Below, in pieces: positions 55,498 to 63,176 of a stretch of 64,000 nucleotides of DNA. The DNA lies in contig NZ_AWFI01000012.1 in the NCBI RefSeq assembly GCF_000682775.1, forward strand, positions 496,001 through 560,000. Direction: 5' to 3'. The notes beneath the pieces were generated by a model. It saw nothing but the letters and a program-made list of their open reading frames with translations, ran no database searches and was not told the DNA's origin. Position numbers and translations under genes: made by a program. The number at the start of each line of letters is the position of its first letter. Positions within the stretch are counted from its first letter, which is position 1. The DNA comes from Hyphomonas sp. L-53-1-40. Lineage in GTDB: Bacteria; Pseudomonadota; Alphaproteobacteria; Caulobacterales; Hyphomonadaceae.

Positions 55498-56067
55498 ATG
55501 GAAGCCCTGTTCACCTCCACACTCGTGGTCGCCCTTGCCGAGATCGGCGACAAAACCCAGCTATTGGCTGTTTTGCTCGCGGTACAGTTCCGCAAGCCAC
55601 TGACCATCATCACCGGCATATTGGCCGCAACCCTCGCCAACCATTTTCTGGCCGCACTGGTCGGCTCTCAGGCCGCCACGTTCCTCCAGGGGGACTGGTT
55701 TCGCTATCTGATCGCCGTATCGTTCATCCTGATGGCCGCCTGGACCCTCATCCCGGACAAGCTGGACGAGGATGAACGCCCCCGCATGCGAAATGGCGCT
55801 TTCCTGACAACGCTCATCACATTCTTTCTCGTCGAAATGGGCGACAAGACTCAGGTTGCGACGATTGCTCTGGGGGCACAATTCGAGCAAGTGATGCTGG
55901 TCACGCTCGGCACGACACTGGGTATGATGCTGGCCAATGTTCCCGCAGTCTATTTCGGAGAAGCCTTGATCCGGCGCGTGCCGCTCAGCCTCGTGCGACG
56001 GTTGGCGGCGCTGTTGTTCCTGGCAATCGGGCTATGGCTGCTGGCAGAAACGGCGGGGTGGATCTGA
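55498..56067 (+). CDS. UPF0016/TMEM165-family Mn2+ exporter
   Basis: A 189-aa six-helix membrane protein with the two signature motifs of the family, AEIGDKTQL and VEMGDKTQV (the E-x-G-D-K-T pair). Relatives (MneA/Mnx, TMEM165, Gdt1) export Mn2+ or exchange Ca2+/Mn2+. A Mn2+ riboswitch lies directly upstream, which strongly supports a manganese-export role. The Met at 55498 begins the first family segment (MEALFTSTLVVALAEIG); the frame opens 16 codons earlier inside the leader. Confidence 0.9.
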   Translation: MEALFTSTLVVALAEIGDKTQLLAVLLAVQFRKPLTIITGILAATLANHFLAALVGSQAATFLQGDWFRYLIAVSFILMAAWTLIPDKLDEDERPRMRNGAFLTTLITFFLVEMGDKTQVATIALGAQFEQVMLVTLGTTLGMMLANVPAVYFGEALIRRVPLSLVRRLAALLFLAIGLWLLAETAGWI

Positions 56068-56075
56068 CGCAGCCA

Positions 56076-57806
56076 TCAGATGGCAGCGCGCTCGTATTCC
56101 TCATCGCGTTCGGCGGCCAGCCGGTCACGGATGGTTTCTTCATTGTATCCGAACTCATGAAGCGTACGTCCGGCCATTTGCAGGCCGGATTCAATGGCAT
56201 CCGGGATCACTGACCGGGCCCCGGCATCGATGAGGCGCCGGGCGTGTTCATGGTCGCGGGCCCTGGCGATAATCGGCGCGTCAGGGCGCAATTTGTGAAA
56301 GGCTGACACCATCGCTTCTGCGGCGGTAACGTCATCCACCGTAACGACAAACATCATGGCACCGTCGACGCCTGCGCTATGCAGGATTTCCGGTCGCGCG
56401 GCGTCCCCCAGATAGGCGCGCCAACCAGCATTGCGGGCACGCGAGACATTGAAGGCGCTGCGTTCCAACGCAACAACTTCGGCGTCTTCCGCCGCGAGGA
56501 TACGCGCGACGGCATGTCCGACCCGACCAAACCCGGCAATGATGACGTGGCCCTGAAGGTTTGAGAAATCTTCTTCCAGCGTATGCGCCGGTTCGGGCCC
56601 GGCCAGCTTGCCTGACAAGAAGCCCCCAACCTTTCCGAGCACCGGAATGAGCAACATGGAGAGTCCGGCAATCGCGGCCATCAGCCCGGCTGGCGCCGGG
56701 GCAAGCACGCCAATGGCGGTGGCCGCTGCAATCACCACAAATGCAAACTCCCCGGCAGGCGCGAGCAGGAAAGCTGCTTCGATGGACATCGGTGTCGGCC
56801 CGGCAAACAGACGCAGGGCCCCGAAACCGATGACCAGTTTCAGGATGAGCAGTGCACCAAGGCCGGACAGGATCACCCAAGGCTGAGACAGGATCGATGG
56901 CAGGTCGAGCCCCATGCCCACCGTCATGAAGAACAGGCCCAGCAGGATGCCCTTGAAGGGTTCGAGATCGACCTCTGTCTGATGCTTGAACTCGGTTTCG
57001 CCCAGCAGCAGGCCCGCCAGGAACGCGCCGAGCGCAAGTGAAAGGCCCGCCGTTGCCGTGATGGCGGCCGCGCCCACGACGGTCAGCAGGGTCAGCGCCA
57101 TCAGGAAATCCCGTCCGCCTGCCGCCGCCGCAAGGCGAAACATGTGCCGCAGACCAAAACGGCCAATGATCACGATCACGATGATTGCAATGACGCCATT
57201 GAACAGGGCTTCGAGCAGAATTTTCGTGACGTCCTGACCGGCCTCTATGTTGGCAAAGCCGACAAAGATCAGGATGGGAGCAACGAGGATGTCCTGAAAC
57301 AATAGCACGCTGAGCGCGGCGCGCCCGACCGGTTGAGCGGCCTGTTTCTGCTCGATCAGCAGCTGCATGACGATAGCGGTCGACGACAGTGCAAGCGCCA
57401 GCCCGGCGATGATGGCGGCCTCTGCCGGCAGGCCGATCTGCCATCCGATGAGACCGATGGCGAGCGCGCTGATCCCTGCCTGAAGCCCCCCTGCGCCGAA
57501 CACGGCCCGCCGCAGGGCCCACAGCTTTTCAAACGAAAACTCGAGCCCCAGCAGGAACAGGAGGAACAGCACGCCCAGTTCGGCAAAGGGCGCGGCGGCT
57601 TCCGGTTCCGAGATCGAGACAAATTCGAGTATGGGATAATTGTGGGAAAGCGAACCCAACGCGTAAGGTCCAAGCGCGATGCCGGACAACATGAATCCGA
57701 CCACGGCGGGCAGTTTCAGATACCGGAAGACCGGAACCGCCACACCCGCCGCAAACAGGAAGACGATTGCGTCCTTGATCAGAATCTCGTGTCCTGGTTC
57801 CGCCAT
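56076..57806 (-). CDS. CPA2-family K+/H+ antiporter with TrkA-N domain (KefB/C-like)
   Basis: A 576-aa protein with an N-terminal sodium/proton exchanger domain (about 12 helices, residues about 1-390) and a C-terminal RCK/TrkA-N NAD-binding domain starting with HVIIAGFGRVGHAVARIL. A hydrophilic linker separates them. KefB/C-type transporters expel potassium in response to electrophiles or glutathione adducts; here only the family level is certain. It converges on the UPF0016 gene with eight bases between stops. Confidence 0.9.
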   Translation of the reverse strand: MAEPGHEILIKDAIVFLFAAGVAVPVFRYLKLPAVVGFMLSGIALGPYALGSLSHNYPILEFVSISEPEAAAPFAELGVLFLLFLLGLEFSFEKLWALRRAVFGAGGLQAGISALAIGLIGWQIGLPAEAAIIAGLALALSSTAIVMQLLIEQKQAAQPVGRAALSVLLFQDILVAPILIFVGFANIEAGQDVTKILLEALFNGVIAIIVIVIIGRFGLRHMFRLAAAAGGRDFLMALTLLTVVGAAAITATAGLSLALGAFLAGLLLGETEFKHQTEVDLEPFKGILLGLFFMTVGMGLDLPSILSQPWVILSGLGALLILKLVIGFGALRLFAGPTPMSIEAAFLLAPAGEFAFVVIAAATAIGVLAPAPAGLMAAIAGLSMLLIPVLGKVGGFLSGKLAGPEPAHTLEEDFSNLQGHVIIAGFGRVGHAVARILAAEDAEVVALERSAFNVSRARNAGWRAYLGDAARPEILHSAGVDGAMMFVVTVDDVTAAEAMVSAFHKLRPDAPIIARARDHEHARRLIDAGARSVIPDAIESGLQMAGRTLHEFGYNEETIRDRLAAERDEEYERAAI

Positions 57807-57837
57807 GCCTCGCTATGATTACCTTGTCTGGTTTGCC

Positions 57838-58299
57838 TCAGCTGCGCCGGGCCTTGAAGAAATCCTTGAGCAGCGCGCTCGCCGTCTCGCCCGCCGCCTC
57901 GTCCTGCTCGACCTCCGGCCGCCAGTGGCAGGTCGGTTGCTCGAAAAAGCGCGCGCCATGAATCACCGCGCCGCCCTTCGGATCGCAAGCCGCGAAGACG
58001 ACCTTCCCGATCCGCGCGAAGCTGATCGCGCCTGCACACATCGCGCAGGGTTCCAGTGTCACATAGAGGTGCAGGCCGGTCAGCCGGTAATTTCCCCTAG
58101 ACGCCGCCGCGGCGCGCAGGGCGACGATTTCGGCATGCGCGGTCGGGTCATGCCCGGCTATTGGGCGGTTCGCCCCCTCTGCCACGATCTCGCCCGTCTC
58201 CGGATCGACGACCACGGCGCCGACCGGCACTTCGCCCGCCTCGGCCGCCTGTCGCGCCAGATCCAGCGCGCGGGTCATCGGTTCAGCAAGAATTGTCAT
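57838..58299 (-). CDS. tadA: tRNA-specific adenosine deaminase
   Basis: Converts A34 to inosine in tRNA-Arg; an essential gene in many bacteria. At 153 aa it has the normal length. Zinc and proton-relay motifs are HAEIVAL and PCAMCAGA. It diverges from rsmD and lies 31 bases upstream of the CPA2 antiporter gene. Confidence 0.95.
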   Translation of the reverse strand: MTILAEPMTRALDLARQAAEAGEVPVGAVVVDPETGEIVAEGANRPIAGHDPTAHAEIVALRAAAASRGNYRLTGLHLYVTLEPCAMCAGAISFARIGKVVFAACDPKGGAVIHGARFFEQPTCHWRPEVEQDEAAGETASALLKDFFKARRS

Positions 58300-58349
58300 A
58301 GGGACGGGATCGCCTTACACGGACGCAAAGTAAAGGGATTGCTTGTCGA

Positions 58350-58885
58350 ATGCGCATCATTGCCGGAGAGCACAAGGGACGCGCGATTGCTGCGCCGAAG
58401 GGTCAGGGCACACGCCCGACGGGGGATCGCGCGCGCGAGTCCATCTTCAACATGCTGGCCCATGCCGACTGGGCGCCCGAGATTGATGGCGCGCGGGTAA
58501 TTGACCTGTTTGCAGGTTCCGGCGCGCTGGGCCTGGAGGCGATGAGCCGGGGCGCGGCGTTCTGCCTGTTCGTCGAAACCGACCATGGCGCGCGCGGCGC
58601 GATCCGCGACAATATCGAAGCACTGGGACTGTTCGGGAATACGCGCCTACACCGGCGGGGGCCAGCGCCGGCGCCCCCTTCACGCTCGCCTTCCTCGACC
58701 CGCCTTACAATAAAGGCCTCGTTGAACCCGCACTGGCCGGTCTGGTATCTGGCAAATGGCTGGCCGAAAATGCGCTTGCCGTGGTCGAGACCGGATCGGA
58801 CGAAACGATCACGCCAGACGGATGGGAGACGGTCGAGACGCGCAACTATGGCGCAGCGCGGATATGGTTCCTGAAACGGGCCTAG
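58350..58885 (+). pseudogene. rsmD: 16S rRNA m2G966 methyltransferase gene with a frameshift
   Basis: The N-terminal two thirds (MRIIAGEHKGRAIAAPKG, VIDLFAGSGALGLEAMSRGA) read in frame 58350. After LFGNTRLHRR the frame changes, and the catalytic DPPY motif (LAFLDPPYNKGL) and the C-terminus (GAARIWFLKRA, stop at 58883-58885) read in another frame. The joint is at a run of five G (58657-58661), where a sixth G would restore frame. The repaired protein of about 178 aa is still some seven residues short of the family, and the expected Asp-Ala-Thr segment after HRR is missing, so either one base or about 22 bases were lost. It may be a sequencing or assembly error. Confidence 0.82.
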
Positions 58886-59886
58886 CCCTCGAAAAACTCC
58901 CGGCGCAAATCGAGGTGAGTCTGATTGGTGCCGATGAGTTCTCCGCATTCACCGAGCCAGCCTTCCGCCGCCGCCCGGCCAATGTCCCTCAGCTTGGTCA
59001 GGAACTCCCAGCTCGTATCGTATTTGGTCCTTAGACTGAACTCCATGAGGTCTTGCCCACCCTTGATAGCATGGATGTTCAGACGACGGTATTTTTTGAG
59101 CATCGGCTCTTTCAACATGCCATCATCAAGCAATCGCTGGACAAAGGCGATGGCACGCAGCTCTCCGATCAGGGCGGCATTAAAACTGATCTCGTTCATC
59201 CGGTCTTGAATCTCCCCGGCACGTTTCGGCACACCGTCGCGGCGGATCGGGTTGAGCATGACCAGCAATACGTCACGCGGGGCGCCGGAATAGATCAGCG
59301 GAAAGAGGCTGGGATTGCCCATGAAGCCTCCGTCCCAATAAGCCTGCCCATCAATCTCCACGGCCTTGAAGGTTTGCGGCAGGCATGCCGAGGCGAGCAC
59401 TGCGTCGAGGGAGATGTCCCCATCACTGAACACGGTGACATGGCCGGATTCGACATTCGTCGCCGACAGGAACAGTTGGATGCCCGACTCATCCACTTTC
59501 GAAAAGTCGATTACCTGCTCCACCACATCGCGGAGCGGGTTGATGTTGAACGGGTTGAGGTCGTAAGGGCTCGCCAGGCTCGACATGGCACTGGCATAGG
59601 CGAATACGATCGGACTGAGCGCGCCATAAGGCGTGACATTGCGGGAAGATTTGGAGATCCCCTGCCAGAGGGCTTCCAGCGTATCCTTCGCACCCTGCAC
59701 GCCGTTTTCAGCCATCCCCGCCGAGAATGCGACGGCATTCATCGCCCCGGCGGAAGTCGCGGAGATCGCCTGGATTTCAAGATCATCTTCCTCGATCAGC
59801 CGATCGAGCACACCCCATGTATAGGCGCCATGCGCACCGCCACCCTGGAGCGCGAGGCTGATCTGCCGCTGCTTCTGTTTTGCCAT
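58882..59886 (-). CDS. Patatin-like phospholipase
   Basis: A 334-aa lipid acyl hydrolase. The oxyanion motif GGGAHG (residues about 15-20), the nucleophile Ser in SATSAGAMNA (Ala in place of the usual Gly before Thr-Ser) and the Asp of the dyad in YWDGGFMGNP are present. The variant nucleophile elbow is common in bacterial patatins. Substrate unknown. It converges on rsmD with a four-base overlap of the ends. Confidence 0.88.
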   Translation of the reverse strand: MAKQKQRQISLALQGGGAHGAYTWGVLDRLIEEDDLEIQAISATSAGAMNAVAFSAGMAENGVQGAKDTLEALWQGISKSSRNVTPYGALSPIVFAYASAMSSLASPYDLNPFNINPLRDVVEQVIDFSKVDESGIQLFLSATNVESGHVTVFSDGDISLDAVLASACLPQTFKAVEIDGQAYWDGGFMGNPSLFPLIYSGAPRDVLLVMLNPIRRDGVPKRAGEIQDRMNEISFNAALIGELRAIAFVQRLLDDGMLKEPMLKKYRRLNIHAIKGGQDLMEFSLRTKYDTSWEFLTKLRDIGRAAAEGWLGECGELIGTNQTHLDLRREFFEG

Positions 59887-60089
59887 GGCGGTGTTCCTGT
59901 CACTTGAACCGAGATATTACTTTGCCGGTGCGGTCTTAATGAGACCTGACCACAGGCGTAGGATGCCTGTCCGGCCGGCGCCACGCCCGCAAAACAGGAA
60001 TCTGGGTATTCATGTCGATTTTGGTCGATATTGGCACAAGCCTTGCGATAAAAGCGGGGTAACCAAGCAGGATGAACAGGTGAGCCGCC

Positions 60090-61112
60090 GTGGCGTATGA
60101 GATTCCGCAAAAACCCGTGATATCGGTCATCATGGCGAACTATAATTGCGAGGCATTTCTTGCCAGCGCCATAAGATCCGTCCTGAATCAGACCAATACG
60201 GCGCTGGAACTGATCCTTGTGGATGACGGGTCCAGCGACCGGAGCGTCGAGATTGCCCAGGAAATCGCGAAAAAGGATGCGCGACTGAGCGTCTTCAGCG
60301 GCACGCGTTATGGCGGACCTGCCCCGGTTCGCAACCACGCACTCGAGCATGCCAAAGGCGATTGGGTCGCCATCGTGGACAGCGATGACTTGATCCGTCC
60401 CGACCGGTTGGAGCGCATGCTGACCGCCGCCGAAGACACCGGCGCAGACATCCTGATCGACAATCTTGCCGTGTTCCAGTCCGACGGTCCCGCCAATATC
60501 TTCACGATGTTCGAGGGGGATTTGCGGGATCGCCCGGCCAGGATCATGGAGAGCGAATACATCAAGGCGAACATGCTTTATGGACGGGGCAGCAAGCTCG
60601 GTTATGCCAAGCCACTGATCCGCCGCAGCGCGCTGGAAGCCAATTCGCTTCGCTATAATGAGACGATGCGGATTGGCGAAGATTACGATCTGATCGTGCG
60701 GCTGTTATCGACCGGAGCGCGGATGATGAGCGTGCCGGACGTGATGTATTTCTATCGTAAGCATGGCAATTCGATATCTCATCGGCTTGATGCCGTGGCG
60801 CTGGACGCGCTCGAACATACGGCCGGCGAAGCGCTCCGCCAGCCGACCCCACATGCGGAAGTCACGGCCGCCCATGCCGCTCGCCTGAAGTCGATCCGGC
60901 GCGCCGTCGTATTCGATCAGATCCTGACGGCACTCAAGCGCAAGAATGTGTTGGGTGCGGCCAAGCTCGTCGGGACAGACCCATCTGTCATTCCACTGCT
61001 GAGGATGCCGTTGATCCATCGAATCCAGCAGCGCACCGGCAACCCGCTCGCACGCTCGGACCAGCATCTCGAGGCCGAATTGGTGAAACTGCGCGCCCTT
61101 TGCGAAGCTTGA
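60090..61112 (+). CDS. Glycosyltransferase family 2
   Basis: A GT-A fold glycosyltransferase of 340 aa. The nucleotide-binding VIMANYNCEAFL, LILVDDGSSDRS and metal-binding IVDSDDLIRPDRL motifs are clear. The C-terminus has no predicted membrane helix. Its role is probably in exopolysaccharide or glycan assembly; donor and acceptor are unknown. Its 3' end overlaps the start of the Nudix gene by 13 bases. Confidence 0.88.
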   Translation: MAYEIPQKPVISVIMANYNCEAFLASAIRSVLNQTNTALELILVDDGSSDRSVEIAQEIAKKDARLSVFSGTRYGGPAPVRNHALEHAKGDWVAIVDSDDLIRPDRLERMLTAAEDTGADILIDNLAVFQSDGPANIFTMFEGDLRDRPARIMESEYIKANMLYGRGSKLGYAKPLIRRSALEANSLRYNETMRIGEDYDLIVRLLSTGARMMSVPDVMYFYRKHGNSISHRLDAVALDALEHTAGEALRQPTPHAEVTAAHAARLKSIRRAVVFDQILTALKRKNVLGAAKLVGTDPSVIPLLRMPLIHRIQQRTGNPLARSDQHLEAELVKLRALCEA

Positions 61113-61543
61113 GCGTGGCAGGCACCAATTCCAGAAGCGTGGTCCCAGCGGTCGGTACGGTCTGTTTTCGGGGAGACGATGTTCTTCTGATCCAGCGGGG
61201 CACCAAACCCTTGCAAGGCGAATGGTCCCTGCCCGGCGGCCGTATCGAAGCGGGCGAGCGCGCAACGCTTGCGGAAGAGACCGGGATCACCGCACGGCTC
61301 GTGGGTCTGATAGATGTTGTGGATGCGATCTTTACCTCTCGCGGGTCCGGTGACGTGACCCGCCATTATCTATTATTCGACTATGCTGCGGTTTGGATGT
61401 CCGGAAGCCCGGTAGCGGGGGACGACGCAGCCCATGCCGAGTGGATCAGTCCTGCCAGGCTGGCCACCTTGCCGCTATGGGACGAAACCCGTCGCATCAT
61501 CAATTCCGCGCGCCATCTAGTTCACAGCTCAAACGAAGCTTGA
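61100..61543 (+). CDS. Nudix-family protein with a shortened Nudix box
   Basis: A 147-aa Nudix-fold protein. The Nudix box normally reads G-x5-E-x7-R-E-U-x-E-E-x-G-U, 23 residues. Here GGRIEAGERATLAEETGI keeps the first G, the E, and the EE-x-G-U end but lacks six residues including the R-E pair (joint near 61267). The deletion is in frame, and the rest of the fold (VGTVCFRGDDVLLIQRG, WSLPGGR) is intact. It may be inactive, or the sequence may contain an error. The start at 61100 overlaps the glycosyltransferase; a GTG at 61118 is an alternative. Confidence 0.8.
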   Translation: MRSLSVAGTNSRSVVPAVGTVCFRGDDVLLIQRGTKPLQGEWSLPGGRIEAGERATLAEETGITARLVGLIDVVDAIFTSRGSGDVTRHYLLFDYAAVWMSGSPVAGDDAAHAEWISPARLATLPLWDETRRIINSARHLVHSSNEA

Positions 61544-61603
61544 CCGCCCCTACGTCACCCGCTTGATCTGCTGACCAAGCAAAAAAGTCGCGGAGGACAC
61601 AAT

Positions 61604-62389
61604 ATGACATACGCCCCATTCAACTTGGCCGGAAAGGTCTGCGTCATCACTGGCGGCAATAAAGGCATTGGTCTCGGCATGGCCGAAGCGCTCGCTGCCT
61701 CTAATGCGGATGTCGTCATATGGGGACGCAAGGAAGATGACAACGCTGCGGCCCTAAAGAAACTCGAGGGTCTCGGAACTGGCAAAGCGTCTTCAAAGAA
61801 GGTCGACGTGGCCGAGGAAGACCAAATCGTGAAGGCCATGGCCGAAACTGAAGAAGAATACGGTCGAATCGATACCTGTATCGCCAATGCCGGGGTTGGG
61901 CGCGGCGCAGCGAATTTCCATGAAATGACTTTGGAGACGTGGCAGTACAATCAACGCATCAACTCGGAAGGTGCCTTCCTAACCTTGCGCGAGGCTGCCA
62001 AATCCATGGTCAAGCGTGCCAAGGCTGGCGATCCAGGAGGCTCGCTGATCGGCACAGCATCGCTCGCTGCGCTGTCGGGTGCAGCGCGCAATCAGGCATA
62101 TGGGCATACCAAGGGTGGCCTCATCGCCATGATGAACGCCATCGCCGTCGAATATGGCCGCTATCAGATCCGTGCAAATTCCATCCTGCCGGGCTGGATC
62201 GCGACCGACATGACGGACGGCGCGCAGGACAACGACGTTTTCAACAGCAAGGTCATTGCGCGCGTTCCAATCCGTCGCTGGGGCAAGCCGGAGGATTTCG
62301 GCGGAATTGCCGTCTATCTGGCGTCTGACGCTTCGAGCTTCCACTCGGGCGATACGCTGCTGGTAGACGGCGCGTACCAGAAATTCTGA
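61604..62389 (+). CDS. Short-chain dehydrogenase/reductase
   Basis: A classical SDR of 261 aa. The cofactor motif is TGGNKGIGLGM, NAG appears in CIANAGVGRG, and the catalytic Ser and Tyr-x3-Lys lie in GTASLAALSGAARNQAYGHTK. The C-terminus fits the family. The Gly at position 2 of the TGxxxGIG motif is normal. Substrate unknown. A terminator follows 22 bases after the stop. Confidence 0.93.
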   Translation: MTYAPFNLAGKVCVITGGNKGIGLGMAEALAASNADVVIWGRKEDDNAAALKKLEGLGTGKASSKKVDVAEEDQIVKAMAETEEEYGRIDTCIANAGVGRGAANFHEMTLETWQYNQRINSEGAFLTLREAAKSMVKRAKAGDPGGSLIGTASLAALSGAARNQAYGHTKGGLIAMMNAIAVEYGRYQIRANSILPGWIATDMTDGAQDNDVFNSKVIARVPIRRWGKPEDFGGIAVYLASDASSFHSGDTLLVDGAYQKF

Positions 62390-62410
62390 TCGACCGCCTG
62401 GTCTCACAAA

Positions 62411-62438
62411 AAAAGGGCTGCCCGAGGGCAGCCCTTTT
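62411..62438. terminator. Bidirectional intrinsic terminator
   Basis: An 8-bp stem GGGCTGCC/GGCAGCCC (62415-62422 and 62427-62434) with a four-base loop, flanked by AAAA and TTTT. It separates the SDR from the convergent acidic lipoprotein gene. Confidence 0.92.
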
Positions 62439-62461
62439 CAATTCTGGTAGGACCAGACCGA

Positions 62462-62758
62462 TTACTCGGTTGGCTCTTCTTCAAGTTCGTCCGCAGCGTC
62501 GTCGACAGCTTCTTCAGCGTCATCCATTGCTTCGTCCATTGCATCGCCTGCATCTTCCGCAGCCGCTTCAATGTTGTCGCCAGCTTCGCTGAGCGCGTCG
62601 CCTGCATCGGCAGCAGCTTCGTCCATTGCATCAGCAGCATCATCTGCAGCTTCTTCGATGGATTCAGCAGCCGTCGTATCTTCAGGAGCCGTTGTTTCTT
62701 CTGCAGCGCATGCAGCCAGTACAAGCGCAGCGGCACCGATAATCAGGAGTTGTTTCAT
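62462..62758 (-). CDS. Acidic alanine-rich lipoprotein
   Basis: A 98-aa lipoprotein (lipobox LAACAAE, Cys17). The mature part is almost entirely Ala, Asp and Glu in irregular repeats of the type AxDAGDAxxEA, an amphipathic, highly charged helix. Such small helical lipoproteins of low complexity are common in alphaproteobacteria and of unknown role. GC content fits the genome. Confidence 0.75.
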   Translation of the reverse strand: MKQLLIIGAAALVLAACAAEETTAPEDTTAAESIEEAADDAADAMDEAAADAGDALSEAGDNIEAAAEDAGDAMDEAMDDAEEAVDDAADELEEEPTE

Positions 62759-63176
62759 GCTTTATTCCCCTACTTCAGGTCAAAGATGACCGGGCAGAGG
62801 TTTAACATCTGCCGACCACGACGCAAAGATGGTTTCAGCTGAAGGTCTGATGCAGCGCTTTTTGCGCAAACTGCGCCCAAAATAGCGAATTCGCGCTCCA
62901 ACGGCGCAGATTTGGGCCGGATCGGGCATTTATTCATCATCTTCCCCGCCAAATATCACCGTCTCCGATTCGCAAGCGAATGGTCTTTCAACCGCTTAAT
63001 AGCGTCGAAACAGGATCCTATTCCGTTTTATGCCCGAATCACGTGGACAGGCCTGGAGCCAATCACGTCCCTTCACCCTGCCAGGAATCGCGCTTGGTCA
63101 AACAGCCTTGCGTTGACGCAAGGACGGCAAATTAGGGTCTTTTCAGAAGAATTCATAAAGTCAGGGAGACGCCGTC
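62759..63176. other. Divergent promoter region
   Basis: About 420 bases between the acidic lipoprotein and the nitronate monooxygenase gene. A palindrome ATTCGC-aa-GCGAAT (62968-62981) includes a GANTC site. A perfect inverted repeat CCTTGCG-TTGA-CGCAAGG (63106-63123) lies 54 bases before the downstream ATG. No coding frame is convincing. Confidence 0.45.
63106..63123 (+). promoter_or_regulatory. Inverted repeat upstream of nitronate monooxygenase gene
   Basis: Two 7-bp arms (CCTTGCG and CGCAAGG) with a TTGA centre. Position and symmetry suggest an operator; TTGACG at its core could also be a -35 element. No regulator identified. Confidence 0.35.
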
